From NCBI GenBank assembly GCA_947446605.1, contig CANFHJ010000008.1, forward strand, positions 1 to 41,800: 41,800 nucleotides of DNA, written 5' to 3'. The number at the start of each line of letters is the position of its first letter. The first letter of the stretch is position 1. This stretch comes from Bacteroidota bacterium. GTDB taxonomy: Bacteria > Bacteroidota > Bacteroidia > UKL13-3. Of the stretch, positions 34,205 through 41,081 are shown in pieces. The translations under genes and the position numbers were made by a program. Below the pieces are notes generated by a model, which saw nothing but the letters and a program-made list of their open reading frames with translations, was not told where the DNA came from and did not search any database.

Positions 34205-34893
34205 TAATACTTAATTGCAAAACAATTGCTTAAATACCCGCTCAATAAAACAGCCTCTATGCTTGGTTGCATTAAATGATTTTGCTTATTTAAATCAATC
34301 TCTTTGAAAAAATACAGAAGATCAATTTGGATTGGCTGTATTGCCAAAGAATTAACTTTTAATGAAACAACTTTAATTGCATTAAAAGGGTTTTGGTAGC
34401 CTCCCAAATGGAATTCAAATGACTTTCGTACACTTTTACTAAAAAACACTCCCTCCATTTTTGAATTTATATAACCACTCTGCCAAGTCCAATACATCCC
34501 ATTTAAAGGATCTAAGGCGCCACTCATAGCCCCTGAAGTACTAGTTGTGCTGTCTATGCCCAAATTAAATTTTATTTGATTATAGGGAAATTTAAAGGCC
34601 ATATCCAATGGAATGTGAAAACTTGCTGGTTTACTCATATCAATTAAATGGTAGGAGTCTTTTTCTATGAACATCAAAGAATCATTGTTCCAAAATTCAA
34701 TACCACTTATATAAAATTTAAACGAGGTAATTTGAACTGAATCTGTTTGGTTCAGGTTAAAGTTAGAATCAAGACACAACGGATGCCCACCAATTAGTAT
34801 TTTCATTTCTATTGTTTGGGCATCACAATCTTGTTTTTCAATAATAAAAAACAGGACCAAAACCAATGTGTATTTAAAGAATTTCGCAATCAT
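34204..34893 (-). CDS. MbnP-like periplasmic protein (probable copper-binding partner of the di-haem protein)
   Basis: The open frame extends into the upstream terminator, so ATG 34893 is chosen; it gives MIAKFFKYTLVLVLFFII and a signal peptide ending near DAQ (residue 26), 229 residues in all. The mature part matches the MbnP-like domain: ITSFKFYISGIEFW (55-68), YHLIDMSKPASF (81-92), IKFNLGIDSTTSTSGAMSG (107-125), the hallmark GMYWTWQSGY (132-141) with KMEG (145-148), FHLGG (161-165), and a late NHLMQP (205-210). In studied MbnP proteins a tryptophan is converted to kynurenine by the di-haem partner and helps bind copper; W135 and W137 are the candidates here. The di-haem gene follows with a one-base overlap. 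Confidence 0.82.
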   Translation of the reverse strand: MIAKFFKYTLVLVLFFIIEKQDCDAQTIEMKILIGGHPLCLDSNFNLNQTDSVQITSFKFYISGIEFWNNDSLMFIEKDSYHLIDMSKPASFHIPLDMAFKFPYNQIKFNLGIDSTTSTSGAMSGALDPLNGMYWTWQSGYINSKMEGVFFSKSVRKSFEFHLGGYQNPFNAIKVVSLKVNSLAIQPIQIDLLYFFKEIDLNKQNHLMQPSIEAVLLSGYLSNCFAIKY

Positions 34894-34932
34894 TTCTGGT
34901 TTCAAATAACGCAATAATTTTGATTCAATAAT

Positions 34933-34972
34933 AAAAAAAGAGGCCAATGGAAATCCATTGGCCTCTTTTTTT
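34933..34972 (-). terminator. Intrinsic terminator after maeB
   Basis: AAAAAAAGAGGCCAATGG (34933-34950) pairs with CCATTGGCCTCTTTTTTT (34955-34972) around a four-base loop, an 18-bp stem with a T-run on the minus strand. It starts 15 bases after the maeB stop and separates maeB from the MbnP-like gene, which therefore needs its own promoter in the roughly 40 bases that follow; none matching TAnnTTTG exactly was found there. Confidence 0.93.
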
Positions 34973-34986
34973 ATTTGATTTTTTAG

Positions 34987-37245
34987 CTATTGTTTACTCT
35001 GCGCATCCACAACCGCAATTGTAACCATATTTACAATTTCACGCACACTGCTGCCCAATTGTAAAATATGTGCAGATTTTTTTAAGCCCAATAAAACAGG
35101 GCCAATTGCCTCAGCGGCACCTAGTTCTTGCATCATTTTGTAGGCAATATTTCCAGAAGACAAACTTGGGAAAATAAAAGTATTTACGGGCTCGCCAACT
35201 AATTCACTAAATGGAAAATTCTCTTTTAATAATTTCTGGTTAATGGCAATATTTGCTTGCACCTCACCATCAACAATCATTTGAGGATAAGCTGCTTTTA
35301 ATTGTTTACGCACATTCGACATTTTAACGGCATCTTCCCCTTTGGCCGAACCAAAATTACTATAACTCAATAATGCAATGCGTGGATCTCTATTAAATTT
35401 CTTTACAGCTTTATAAGCCAAATGTGTAATGTTTACCAATTGCGCTTCGTCGGGGTTTTGATTCACAGAACAATCTGCAAAGAATAATGTTCCCTTTTTA
35501 GAAATCATAATATACATACCTGCAACCACATCTGTTCCTTCTTCTTTTCCTAAAATTTGCAATGCTGGACGAATAGTACTTGGATAATTTTTGGTTAAAC
35601 CACTAATCATTGCATCTGCCTCTCCTAACTCTACCATCATTGGTGCATAATGATGCCTATCACGCATTAATTTTCTGGCCTCATGCAGGGTTAATCCATT
35701 GCGCTGACGCTTGCGGAACAATACATCTGCAAATGCATTTCTTTTATTTTCATCCTCCATAGGATCAATAATAGAAATACCTGCAAGATTCATTTTATTA
35801 TCGGCAATAATTTTTTCAATTTTCTCGCGCTGACCCAATAAAATTGGAATAGCAATTCCTTCGTCTTTTACAATTTGTGCTGCACGTAAAATTTTAAAAT
35901 TATCTGCTTCAGAGAATACTACACGTTTTGGATTTTGTTTAGCCTTATCTGTAATAGCTCTTATAAAATTACTTTCTTTACCCAATCTATTTAGCAATTG
36001 ATTGTGGTATTTATCCCAATCTAAAATGGGCTCTTTGGCAACGCCGCATTCCATAGCAGCTTTAGCCACAGCAGGCGAAACAGTAGTAATTAAACGTGGA
36101 TCTATTGGTTTAGGAATAATATAATTTCTTCCAAAAGAAACATTGCCTTCATTGTAAGCCAAGTTTACTATTTCTGGAACAGGTTCTTTTGCTAATTGTG
36201 CTAAAGCATAAACTGCAGCCAATTTCATTTCCTCCGTAATTTTTGTAGCACGTACATCCAATGCTCCTCTAAAAATATAAGGGAAACCCAAAACATTATT
36301 TACCTGATTGGGATAATCGCTCCGACCGGTAGCCATAATGATATCTGGCCTTGAAGCCATTGCCAATTCGTATGTGATTTCTGGATTTGGATTAGCCATT
36401 GCAAAAACAATACAATCTTTGTTCATGCTGCGCAACATCTCTTGAGAAACCACATCTGCCTTCGATAAACCCACAAACACATCGGCACCTTTCATTGCAT
36501 CCTCTAATTTGTGTAAATCACGAGAGGTGGCAAATGGACGTTTGATATCATCAAGATTAGGATTGTCTGTTCTAATTACCCCTTTGCTATCACACATAAT
36601 GAGGTTTTCTTGTTTAACTCCCAAAGCAAACATAATGCGTGCACAAGAAACAGCTGCAGCACCAGCACCATTGTAAACTACTTGTACGTCTTCTATTTTC
36701 TTTCCTACAATTTCTAAAGCATTCAACAAAGCAGCACCAGTAATAATTGCAGTACCATGTTGGTCATCATGCATAATTGGAATATTCAATTCCTCTTTTA
36801 AACGACGCTCTATTTCAAAACATTCTGGCGCTTTAATATCTTCTAAATTGATACCACCAAAAGTGCCTGAAATATTTTTAACTGTTCTAATAAATTCATC
36901 GGTGTCCTTCGTATCTATTTCAATGTCGAAAACATCAATATCTGCAAAGATTTTAAAAAGCACACCCTTTCCCTCCATAACAGGTTTTGATGCATCTGCA
37001 CCAATATCTCCCAAGCCTAAAACTGCTGTACCATTGCTAATAACAGCTACTAAATTTCCTTTGGCCGTATACTTATAAATATCGTCTGGGTTTTCTGCAA
37101 TAGCCAAACAAGGCTCAGCTACACCCGGAGAATAAGCCAAACTCAAATCACGTTGTGAATTGGTTGGTTTGGTAGGTACAACTGCTATTTTTCCTGGACG
37201 ACCTTTGCTATGATATTTTAAAGCATCTTCTTTCAGTGAACTCAT
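34987..37245 (-). CDS. maeB: NADP-dependent malic enzyme with phosphotransacetylase-like domain
   Basis: Oxidatively decarboxylates malate to pyruvate with NADP+, giving NADPH and pyruvate. The 752-residue protein is the hybrid form: a malic enzyme half (about 1-420) with SLAYSPGVAEPC (about 31-42), NGTAVLGLGDIGADASKPVMEGK (about 71-93), HDDQHGTAI (about 158-166) and VVYNGAGAAA (nucleotide-binding, about 188-197), joined to a phosphate acetyltransferase-like half (about 430-752; VFSEADNFKILRAAQIV, ADAMISGLTKNYPSTIRPALQI). In known MaeB proteins the second half is regulatory and senses acetyl-CoA. Monocistronic, with a strong terminator and a palindrome just upstream of its start. Confidence 0.95.
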   Translation of the reverse strand: MSSLKEDALKYHSKGRPGKIAVVPTKPTNSQRDLSLAYSPGVAEPCLAIAENPDDIYKYTAKGNLVAVISNGTAVLGLGDIGADASKPVMEGKGVLFKIFADIDVFDIEIDTKDTDEFIRTVKNISGTFGGINLEDIKAPECFEIERRLKEELNIPIMHDDQHGTAIITGAALLNALEIVGKKIEDVQVVYNGAGAAAVSCARIMFALGVKQENLIMCDSKGVIRTDNPNLDDIKRPFATSRDLHKLEDAMKGADVFVGLSKADVVSQEMLRSMNKDCIVFAMANPNPEITYELAMASRPDIIMATGRSDYPNQVNNVLGFPYIFRGALDVRATKITEEMKLAAVYALAQLAKEPVPEIVNLAYNEGNVSFGRNYIIPKPIDPRLITTVSPAVAKAAMECGVAKEPILDWDKYHNQLLNRLGKESNFIRAITDKAKQNPKRVVFSEADNFKILRAAQIVKDEGIAIPILLGQREKIEKIIADNKMNLAGISIIDPMEDENKRNAFADVLFRKRQRNGLTLHEARKLMRDRHHYAPMMVELGEADAMISGLTKNYPSTIRPALQILGKEEGTDVVAGMYIMISKKGTLFFADCSVNQNPDEAQLVNITHLAYKAVKKFNRDPRIALLSYSNFGSAKGEDAVKMSNVRKQLKAAYPQMIVDGEVQANIAINQKLLKENFPFSELVGEPVNTFIFPSLSSGNIAYKMMQELGAAEAIGPVLLGLKKSAHILQLGSSVREIVNMVTIAVVDAQSKQ

Positions 37246-37265
37246 TCGTATAAATTATGTTTATT

Positions 37266-37281
37266 GGGTTCGATCCAACCC
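37266..37281. repeat. Inverted repeat GGGTT-CGATCC-AACCC upstream of maeB
   Basis: A five-base inverted repeat lies 20-36 bases before the maeB ATG and contains GGTTCGATCC (37267-37276), one of the recurring GGNTCGANCC sites. It could fold as a small hairpin in the maeB leader or be an operator. Confidence 0.4.
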
Positions 37282-37339
37282 CATACAATATTAAAAAATT
37301 ATAGGCCTATTTAAAATGACCTTTGTCAATGTTAATTTA

Positions 37340-38056
37340 TTAGAAATTAGGCCTAATACTCATATCGGCGTAATAATCCAAAATATAATTTACAGCATCA
37401 TCTGCTGTATCTACCAATTTAAATAAAAACAAATCATCAGGACTTACATTCTTTTCGCGTTCACACATCACCTGCTTGATCCAATCTATTAGCCCACCCC
37501 AAAACTCGGTACCAACTAACACTACAGGAAAATGTGCCACTTTATGGGTTTGAATTAAGGTCAATGATTCAAACAATTCATCCAAAGTTCCAAAACCACC
37601 TGGCATGGCTATAAATCCTTGGGCATATTTCACAAACATTACTTTACGCACAAAAAAGTAATCAAAATTTATATGCTTATCCCTGTCTATATATCTATTG
37701 AAAAACTGCTCAAAAGGCAACTCAATTCCTAAACCAACCGATTTACCACCTGCTTCAAAAGCTCCTTTATTTCCTGCTTCCATAATACCAGGGCCACCAC
37801 CAGTTATTACACCAAAACCCGCATTAACAAGTTTTCGCGCAATTTCTTCTGCCATCAAATAATAGGGATGATCTTGTTTGGTTCGGGCCGAACCGAAAAT
37901 TGATACACAAGGACCAATTTTACTCATCTTCTCAAAGCCCTCCACAAATTCGGCCATTATTTTAAAGGTAGCCCAGCTATCACTTACTTTAATTTCGGGC
38001 CAATCCTTTTTTTGAAAGGCACGTTTTATTCTCTCTTCTTCTATTGGATCTGTCAT
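37340..38056 (-). CDS. LOG-family/TIGR00730 Rossmann-fold protein (cytokinin riboside 5'-monophosphate phosphoribohydrolase-like)
   Basis: A 238-residue cytosolic protein. The core has CVSIFGSARTKQDHPYY (about 48-64), GGGPGIMEAGNKGAFE (about 92-107) and the family signature PGGFGTLDELFESLTLIQ (about 151-168). Proteins of this family release the base from nucleoside 5'-monophosphates; bacterial members were long misnamed lysine decarboxylases. The N-terminus is about 45 residues longer than in minimal LOG proteins, like the longer PpnN-related or Bacteroidota forms. A promoter box TATTTTTG lies upstream at 38101-38108. The physiological substrate is unknown. Confidence 0.88.
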   Translation of the reverse strand: MTDPIEEERIKRAFQKKDWPEIKVSDSWATFKIMAEFVEGFEKMSKIGPCVSIFGSARTKQDHPYYLMAEEIARKLVNAGFGVITGGGPGIMEAGNKGAFEAGGKSVGLGIELPFEQFFNRYIDRDKHINFDYFFVRKVMFVKYAQGFIAMPGGFGTLDELFESLTLIQTHKVAHFPVVLVGTEFWGGLIDWIKQVMCEREKNVSPDDLFLFKLVDTADDAVNYILDYYADMSIRPNF

Positions 38057-38100
38057 GTTGATGAAAAAAAATTAGTTGCTATTTTTTAAGCAATAAAAAC

Positions 38101-38108
38101 CAAAAATA
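38101..38108 (-). promoter_or_regulatory. Promoter -7 box (TATTTTTG) for the LOG-family gene
   Basis: On the minus strand TATTTTTG fits TAnnTTTG and lies 45 bases before the ATG at 38056. A small hairpin TTGC/GCAA lies in the leader. The box sits in the AT-rich gap after the YqeY gene. Confidence 0.45.
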
Positions 38109-38130
38109 AAAATGCTTTTTTACTGTGATT

Positions 38131-38580
38131 TTAAGACAATAACTCTTTAAGAATGGTAGAAATCATTTTACCATCAGCTTTACCCGCAAGGGCTTTCATG
38201 GCCAATGGCATTACTTTACCAAAATCTGCAGCAGAACTTGCACCTGCCTCTTTTAAAACCTTTGTTAAAATTGCTTTCACCTCCACTTCATCCATTTGTT
38301 TAGGAAGATAGCGCTCAATAATTTCAAGTTCTTCTTGCTCAACTTTAGCTAAATCTTCACGATTATTTTGAACATAAATATCCAAAGATTCTTTGCGTTG
38401 TTTAGCCAATTTCATGAATATTTTTAATGCTGCCTCATCTGTTACAACTCCGTTTGCACCCGGCTCACTTGCCGCTAATAACAAGGCCGATTTTAAGCCT
38501 CGCAAAGCCCGCAATGCAATTTCCTCTTTCGCCTTCATTGCCGCAATTACATCGGCATTTATTTGTTCTTGTAATGTCAT
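38131..38580 (-). CDS. yqeY: GatB/YqeY domain protein
   Basis: A 149-residue cytosolic helical protein of the YqeY family, related to the tail of the GatB amidotransferase subunit that contacts tRNA. It begins MTLQEQINADVIAAMKAKEEIALRALRGLKSA, the usual start, and has the central EEELEIIERYLPKQMDEVEVKAILTK-like helix pair (about 81-106) and the ending KVMPLAMKALAGKADGKMIS (about 122-141), the diagnostic GKADGxxV/I segment. Exact cellular role unresolved, though proposed to involve tRNA-dependent steps. No strong promoter box is seen in the 99-base gap upstream, which holds only an AT-rich hairpin. Confidence 0.92.
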   Translation of the reverse strand: MTLQEQINADVIAAMKAKEEIALRALRGLKSALLLAASEPGANGVVTDEAALKIFMKLAKQRKESLDIYVQNNREDLAKVEQEELEIIERYLPKQMDEVEVKAILTKVLKEAGASSAADFGKVMPLAMKALAGKADGKMISTILKELLS

Positions 38581-38679
38581 TCCTTATTTTTTAATGGTAG
38601 TCCATAGTTGATGAACCATAATTATTTTTATATCTGAATTTTAAAAATTCATACGCGCAAAAGACCAAGGAGAAATTAA

Positions 38680-39477
38680 CTATTTCTTCTTTCCAACAAA
38701 TTTTGCTCCTTTACCCAAGAAGAAAGAAAATGTATCACTTCTTAATCCTACACGTAATGTTTCCAATGGAATAATATCATTTGGCGCAATATTTCCCAAA
38801 TTTACATTGGCACCAACCAATTTAATAAAATAGGTTTGCTGTGCCTTTTGTGGTGCTTCCCAAATAATTTTTTCTTCAGGAATTTTAGTCAAAATTTCTT
38901 GCACCAAACCCTCACGCACTTCCCCACTACTTCTATAAACACCAACATTTCCTGCCTCACGTGCTTCCGCAATTACTTTCCATGCACCTGCTTTTAATTC
39001 GGTTTGCATTAACTCTATCCATTGGTAAGGAGGAATAATTTTTTCAACGTCTTTACTTCCAACTTCGCTCAAAACCGTAACATGCTTGCTTAATTTTGAT
39101 ATGTAATCCAATTTCACATCATGTGGTAATTCTATAGAACCATCAGAAATTTCAGCATGCAACATGCCATACTTTTCTAATAGTCGGATATAATCTTCAA
39201 ATTGATTTCTAACAATATATGCTTCAAATAAAGTACCCCCAAAATATACAATGATGCCATTTTCTTGGTACAATTTTATTTTAGACTCCAACATGGCCTT
39301 TGGCGTAACATAAGAAGTACCAAATCCCAATTTAACAATATCTACATAATCGCCACTTACAGAAATAAGATCTTCTGCTTCACGGTAACTTAATCCTTTA
39401 TCCATTACCATGGTAAGACCTTTGTTTCTTGGTTTAGATGGACGTTCTGGAATTTGTTTTAATTTAAAATTCTTCAT
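38680..39477 (-). CDS. Phosphosulfolactate synthase (ComA family)
   Basis: ComA adds sulfite to phosphoenolpyruvate to form phosphosulfolactate. The 265-residue protein has the family order: PSKPRNKGLTMVMDKGLSY (about 14-32), DYVDIVKLGFGTSYV (about 43-57), GIIVYFGGTLFEAY (about 74-87), HAEISDGSIELP (about 107-118), TVLSEVGSKD (about 132-141), and VIAEAREAGNVGVY (about 167-180). In archaea the pathway leads to coenzyme M. Bacteroidota lack coenzyme M but make sulfonolipids (capnoids) from cysteate, so this enzyme may supply sulfolactate or sulfopyruvate there; no companion genes (comB, comC, cysteate or capnine synthase) are in this window. Promoter box TACCTTTG lies at 39521-39528. Confidence 0.88.
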   Translation of the reverse strand: MKNFKLKQIPERPSKPRNKGLTMVMDKGLSYREAEDLISVSGDYVDIVKLGFGTSYVTPKAMLESKIKLYQENGIIVYFGGTLFEAYIVRNQFEDYIRLLEKYGMLHAEISDGSIELPHDVKLDYISKLSKHVTVLSEVGSKDVEKIIPPYQWIELMQTELKAGAWKVIAEAREAGNVGVYRSSGEVREGLVQEILTKIPEEKIIWEAPQKAQQTYFIKLVGANVNLGNIAPNDIIPLETLRVGLRSDTFSFFLGKGAKFVGKKK

Positions 39478-39520
39478 AATCTACTTATTTGTGCATTTGA
39501 GCCTTTTGCCCAAGCGGCAA

Positions 39521-39528
39521 CAAAGGTA
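39521..39528 (-). promoter_or_regulatory. Promoter -7 box (TACCTTTG) for the ComA-family gene
   Basis: On the minus strand TACCTTTG fits TAnnTTTG and lies 44 bases before the ATG at 39477, in the gap after the TPR gene. It suggests that the ComA-family gene is transcribed on its own. Confidence 0.5.
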
Positions 39529-39563
39529 TTCTTTCGGTATAAAAAAAGGAAATAAAAAGGCGC

Positions 39564-40970
39564 TCACTTTTGCGCCTCTCTGTAGGTCTCAATTAAGTTT
39601 AAAATATCCTGTACTTGCTTGAGCTGAGGAGCAATTTCAAATACCAAAAAATGGTCGGCAAAATTAAGACTCAAGGCTTTTTCAAAATAACGCAAAGCTT
39701 CTTTTGTTTGACCCAATCCATATAAGTAAACCAAAAGTCTGTAATAATATTGATGACAAGTTGGATCGAATATTAAACCTTCCATTACCAACTCTACCGC
39801 TTCATGTATATTGCCTTCATTGTATTTAACAAAACTCCAATCTAGGTATGCTTCCATCATACCAGGATCCATCTCTATCAGTTTTGCATAAATTTCTTCT
39901 GCTTCTTTTTTAAAGCCTTGTTTGTATTCACACTCACCTAAAATCAATAAGAATTCTGCATTTTCTGGCTCTAGTAATACTGCACGTTTAAAATGCTGCA
40001 AAGCATCCTTAAATAAACCTTCTTTTTCGTATGTAATGCCTATACCAAACCAAGCCTCAGCTAAATTAGGATTCATTTGCGCGGCCTTTTTATACTGCTC
40101 TCTAGCATCAACTATTTGCCCCAATCTTTCATAACAACCCGCTAGGTTGCAATAAGAAATACTATCGCCACCTTCTAATTTTATTACTTCTAAATATTCT
40201 TTTACGGCATCTTCAAACTTATCTAACTCCACCAAAGCATTGGCTTTATTGAACCTAGCAACAGAATAATCTTCATCAATTGCCAAGCAATAATCAAAGG
40301 CATCTATAGATTCTAAATGCGAACCCATTTTGCCGTAGGTTACACCTAAATTATACCAAGCACCAACATTATAAGGATCTATATCAATTAACTTATTAAG
40401 ATATAACAATGATTCCTGGTAATTACCTACCAGATCATAACAATGCGCAAGTTCATAATAAGCCTGCTCTAATTCGGGTTCTTCGGCAATAATTATTTTA
40501 AAATATTTGGCCGCATACATATTTTCATCGCAATCATCATAGGCATAAGCTATTTCAAATAGCATGTCTAAACGCTCATCACAATGCATTAAAGCTCTTT
40601 CAAAATAGCCTTCTGCCTCCTCCAATTGATGCTGGTGAACACAAACCTCACCCTTTAACAAAAACAATTCTGGATTAAAGGGTTCATATAATTCGGCTCG
40701 ATCCAATTCAATTTTAGCCTCTTCAAATTTCTCGAGCACCACATAAATTTCCGCTAATTTTATCCAAAAAGCAATGTAATTTGGATACAACTCCTTGCCA
40801 AAATCAACTGCATCTATTGCCTTTTTGTGCTTTTCTAACTGAATATAATAATCTATGATGCCCTCAATAGCCTCCGCATCGAAATAATCTTTTGTTTTAT
40901 TTCGAATCATCTTCTCATAGCGTTGCACATTACTGCTAACCTCTTCCCCTAAAAAATCATTTCCATCCAT
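39564..40970 (-). CDS. Tetratricopeptide-repeat protein
   Basis: A 468-residue cytosolic protein made almost wholly of TPR units (about ten). Clear repeats include AWYNLGVTYGKMGSHLESIDAFDYCLAIDEDY, ISYCNLAGCYERLGQIVDAREQYKKAAQMNP-like and AWFGIGITYEKEGLFKDALQHFKRAVLLEPE segments, each with the W/L/G/Y/A/F/A/P pattern. The N-terminus (MDGNDFLGEEVSSNVQRYEKMI) has no signal peptide. TPR proteins act as protein-interaction scaffolds; the partner is unknown. It lies upstream of the ComA-family gene in the same direction and is divergent from the M1 peptidase gene across 111 bases. A promoter box TAAATTTG lies 20 bases upstream. Confidence 0.9.
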   Translation of the reverse strand: MDGNDFLGEEVSSNVQRYEKMIRNKTKDYFDAEAIEGIIDYYIQLEKHKKAIDAVDFGKELYPNYIAFWIKLAEIYVVLEKFEEAKIELDRAELYEPFNPELFLLKGEVCVHQHQLEEAEGYFERALMHCDERLDMLFEIAYAYDDCDENMYAAKYFKIIIAEEPELEQAYYELAHCYDLVGNYQESLLYLNKLIDIDPYNVGAWYNLGVTYGKMGSHLESIDAFDYCLAIDEDYSVARFNKANALVELDKFEDAVKEYLEVIKLEGGDSISYCNLAGCYERLGQIVDAREQYKKAAQMNPNLAEAWFGIGITYEKEGLFKDALQHFKRAVLLEPENAEFLLILGECEYKQGFKKEAEEIYAKLIEMDPGMMEAYLDWSFVKYNEGNIHEAVELVMEGLIFDPTCHQYYYRLLVYLYGLGQTKEALRYFEKALSLNFADHFLVFEIAPQLKQVQDILNLIETYREAQK

Positions 40971-40989
40971 ACGCAGATTAATTACCTAC

Positions 40990-40997
40990 CAAATTTA
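40990..40997 (-). promoter_or_regulatory. Promoter -7 box (TAAATTTG) for the TPR gene
   Basis: On the minus strand TAAATTTG fits TAnnTTTG and ends 20 bases before the ATG at 40970, the same box and spacing as at ndk. Confidence 0.6.
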
Positions 40998-41081
40998 ATT
41001 TTTCTCCAGCAACGGAAAAACAACAAAAGGTCAAATTTTTTCCAAATCTTTGAACATTCGAAAAATAATCATCCCCAAAAA

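Noticed and set aside
37298-37329. TTGACA-N20-TATAAT on the minus strand upstream of maeB, like a sigma-70 promoter
   Set aside because: Bacteroidota sigma factors use TAnnTTTG-type boxes, and the 20-base spacer is too long; probably chance in AT-rich DNA.
37880-37894. GGTTCGG-G-CCGAACC inverted repeat in the LOG-family gene
   Set aside because: Resembles half-sites of the recurring motif but is interrupted at the centre and encodes conserved FGSAR residues; not counted among the nine.
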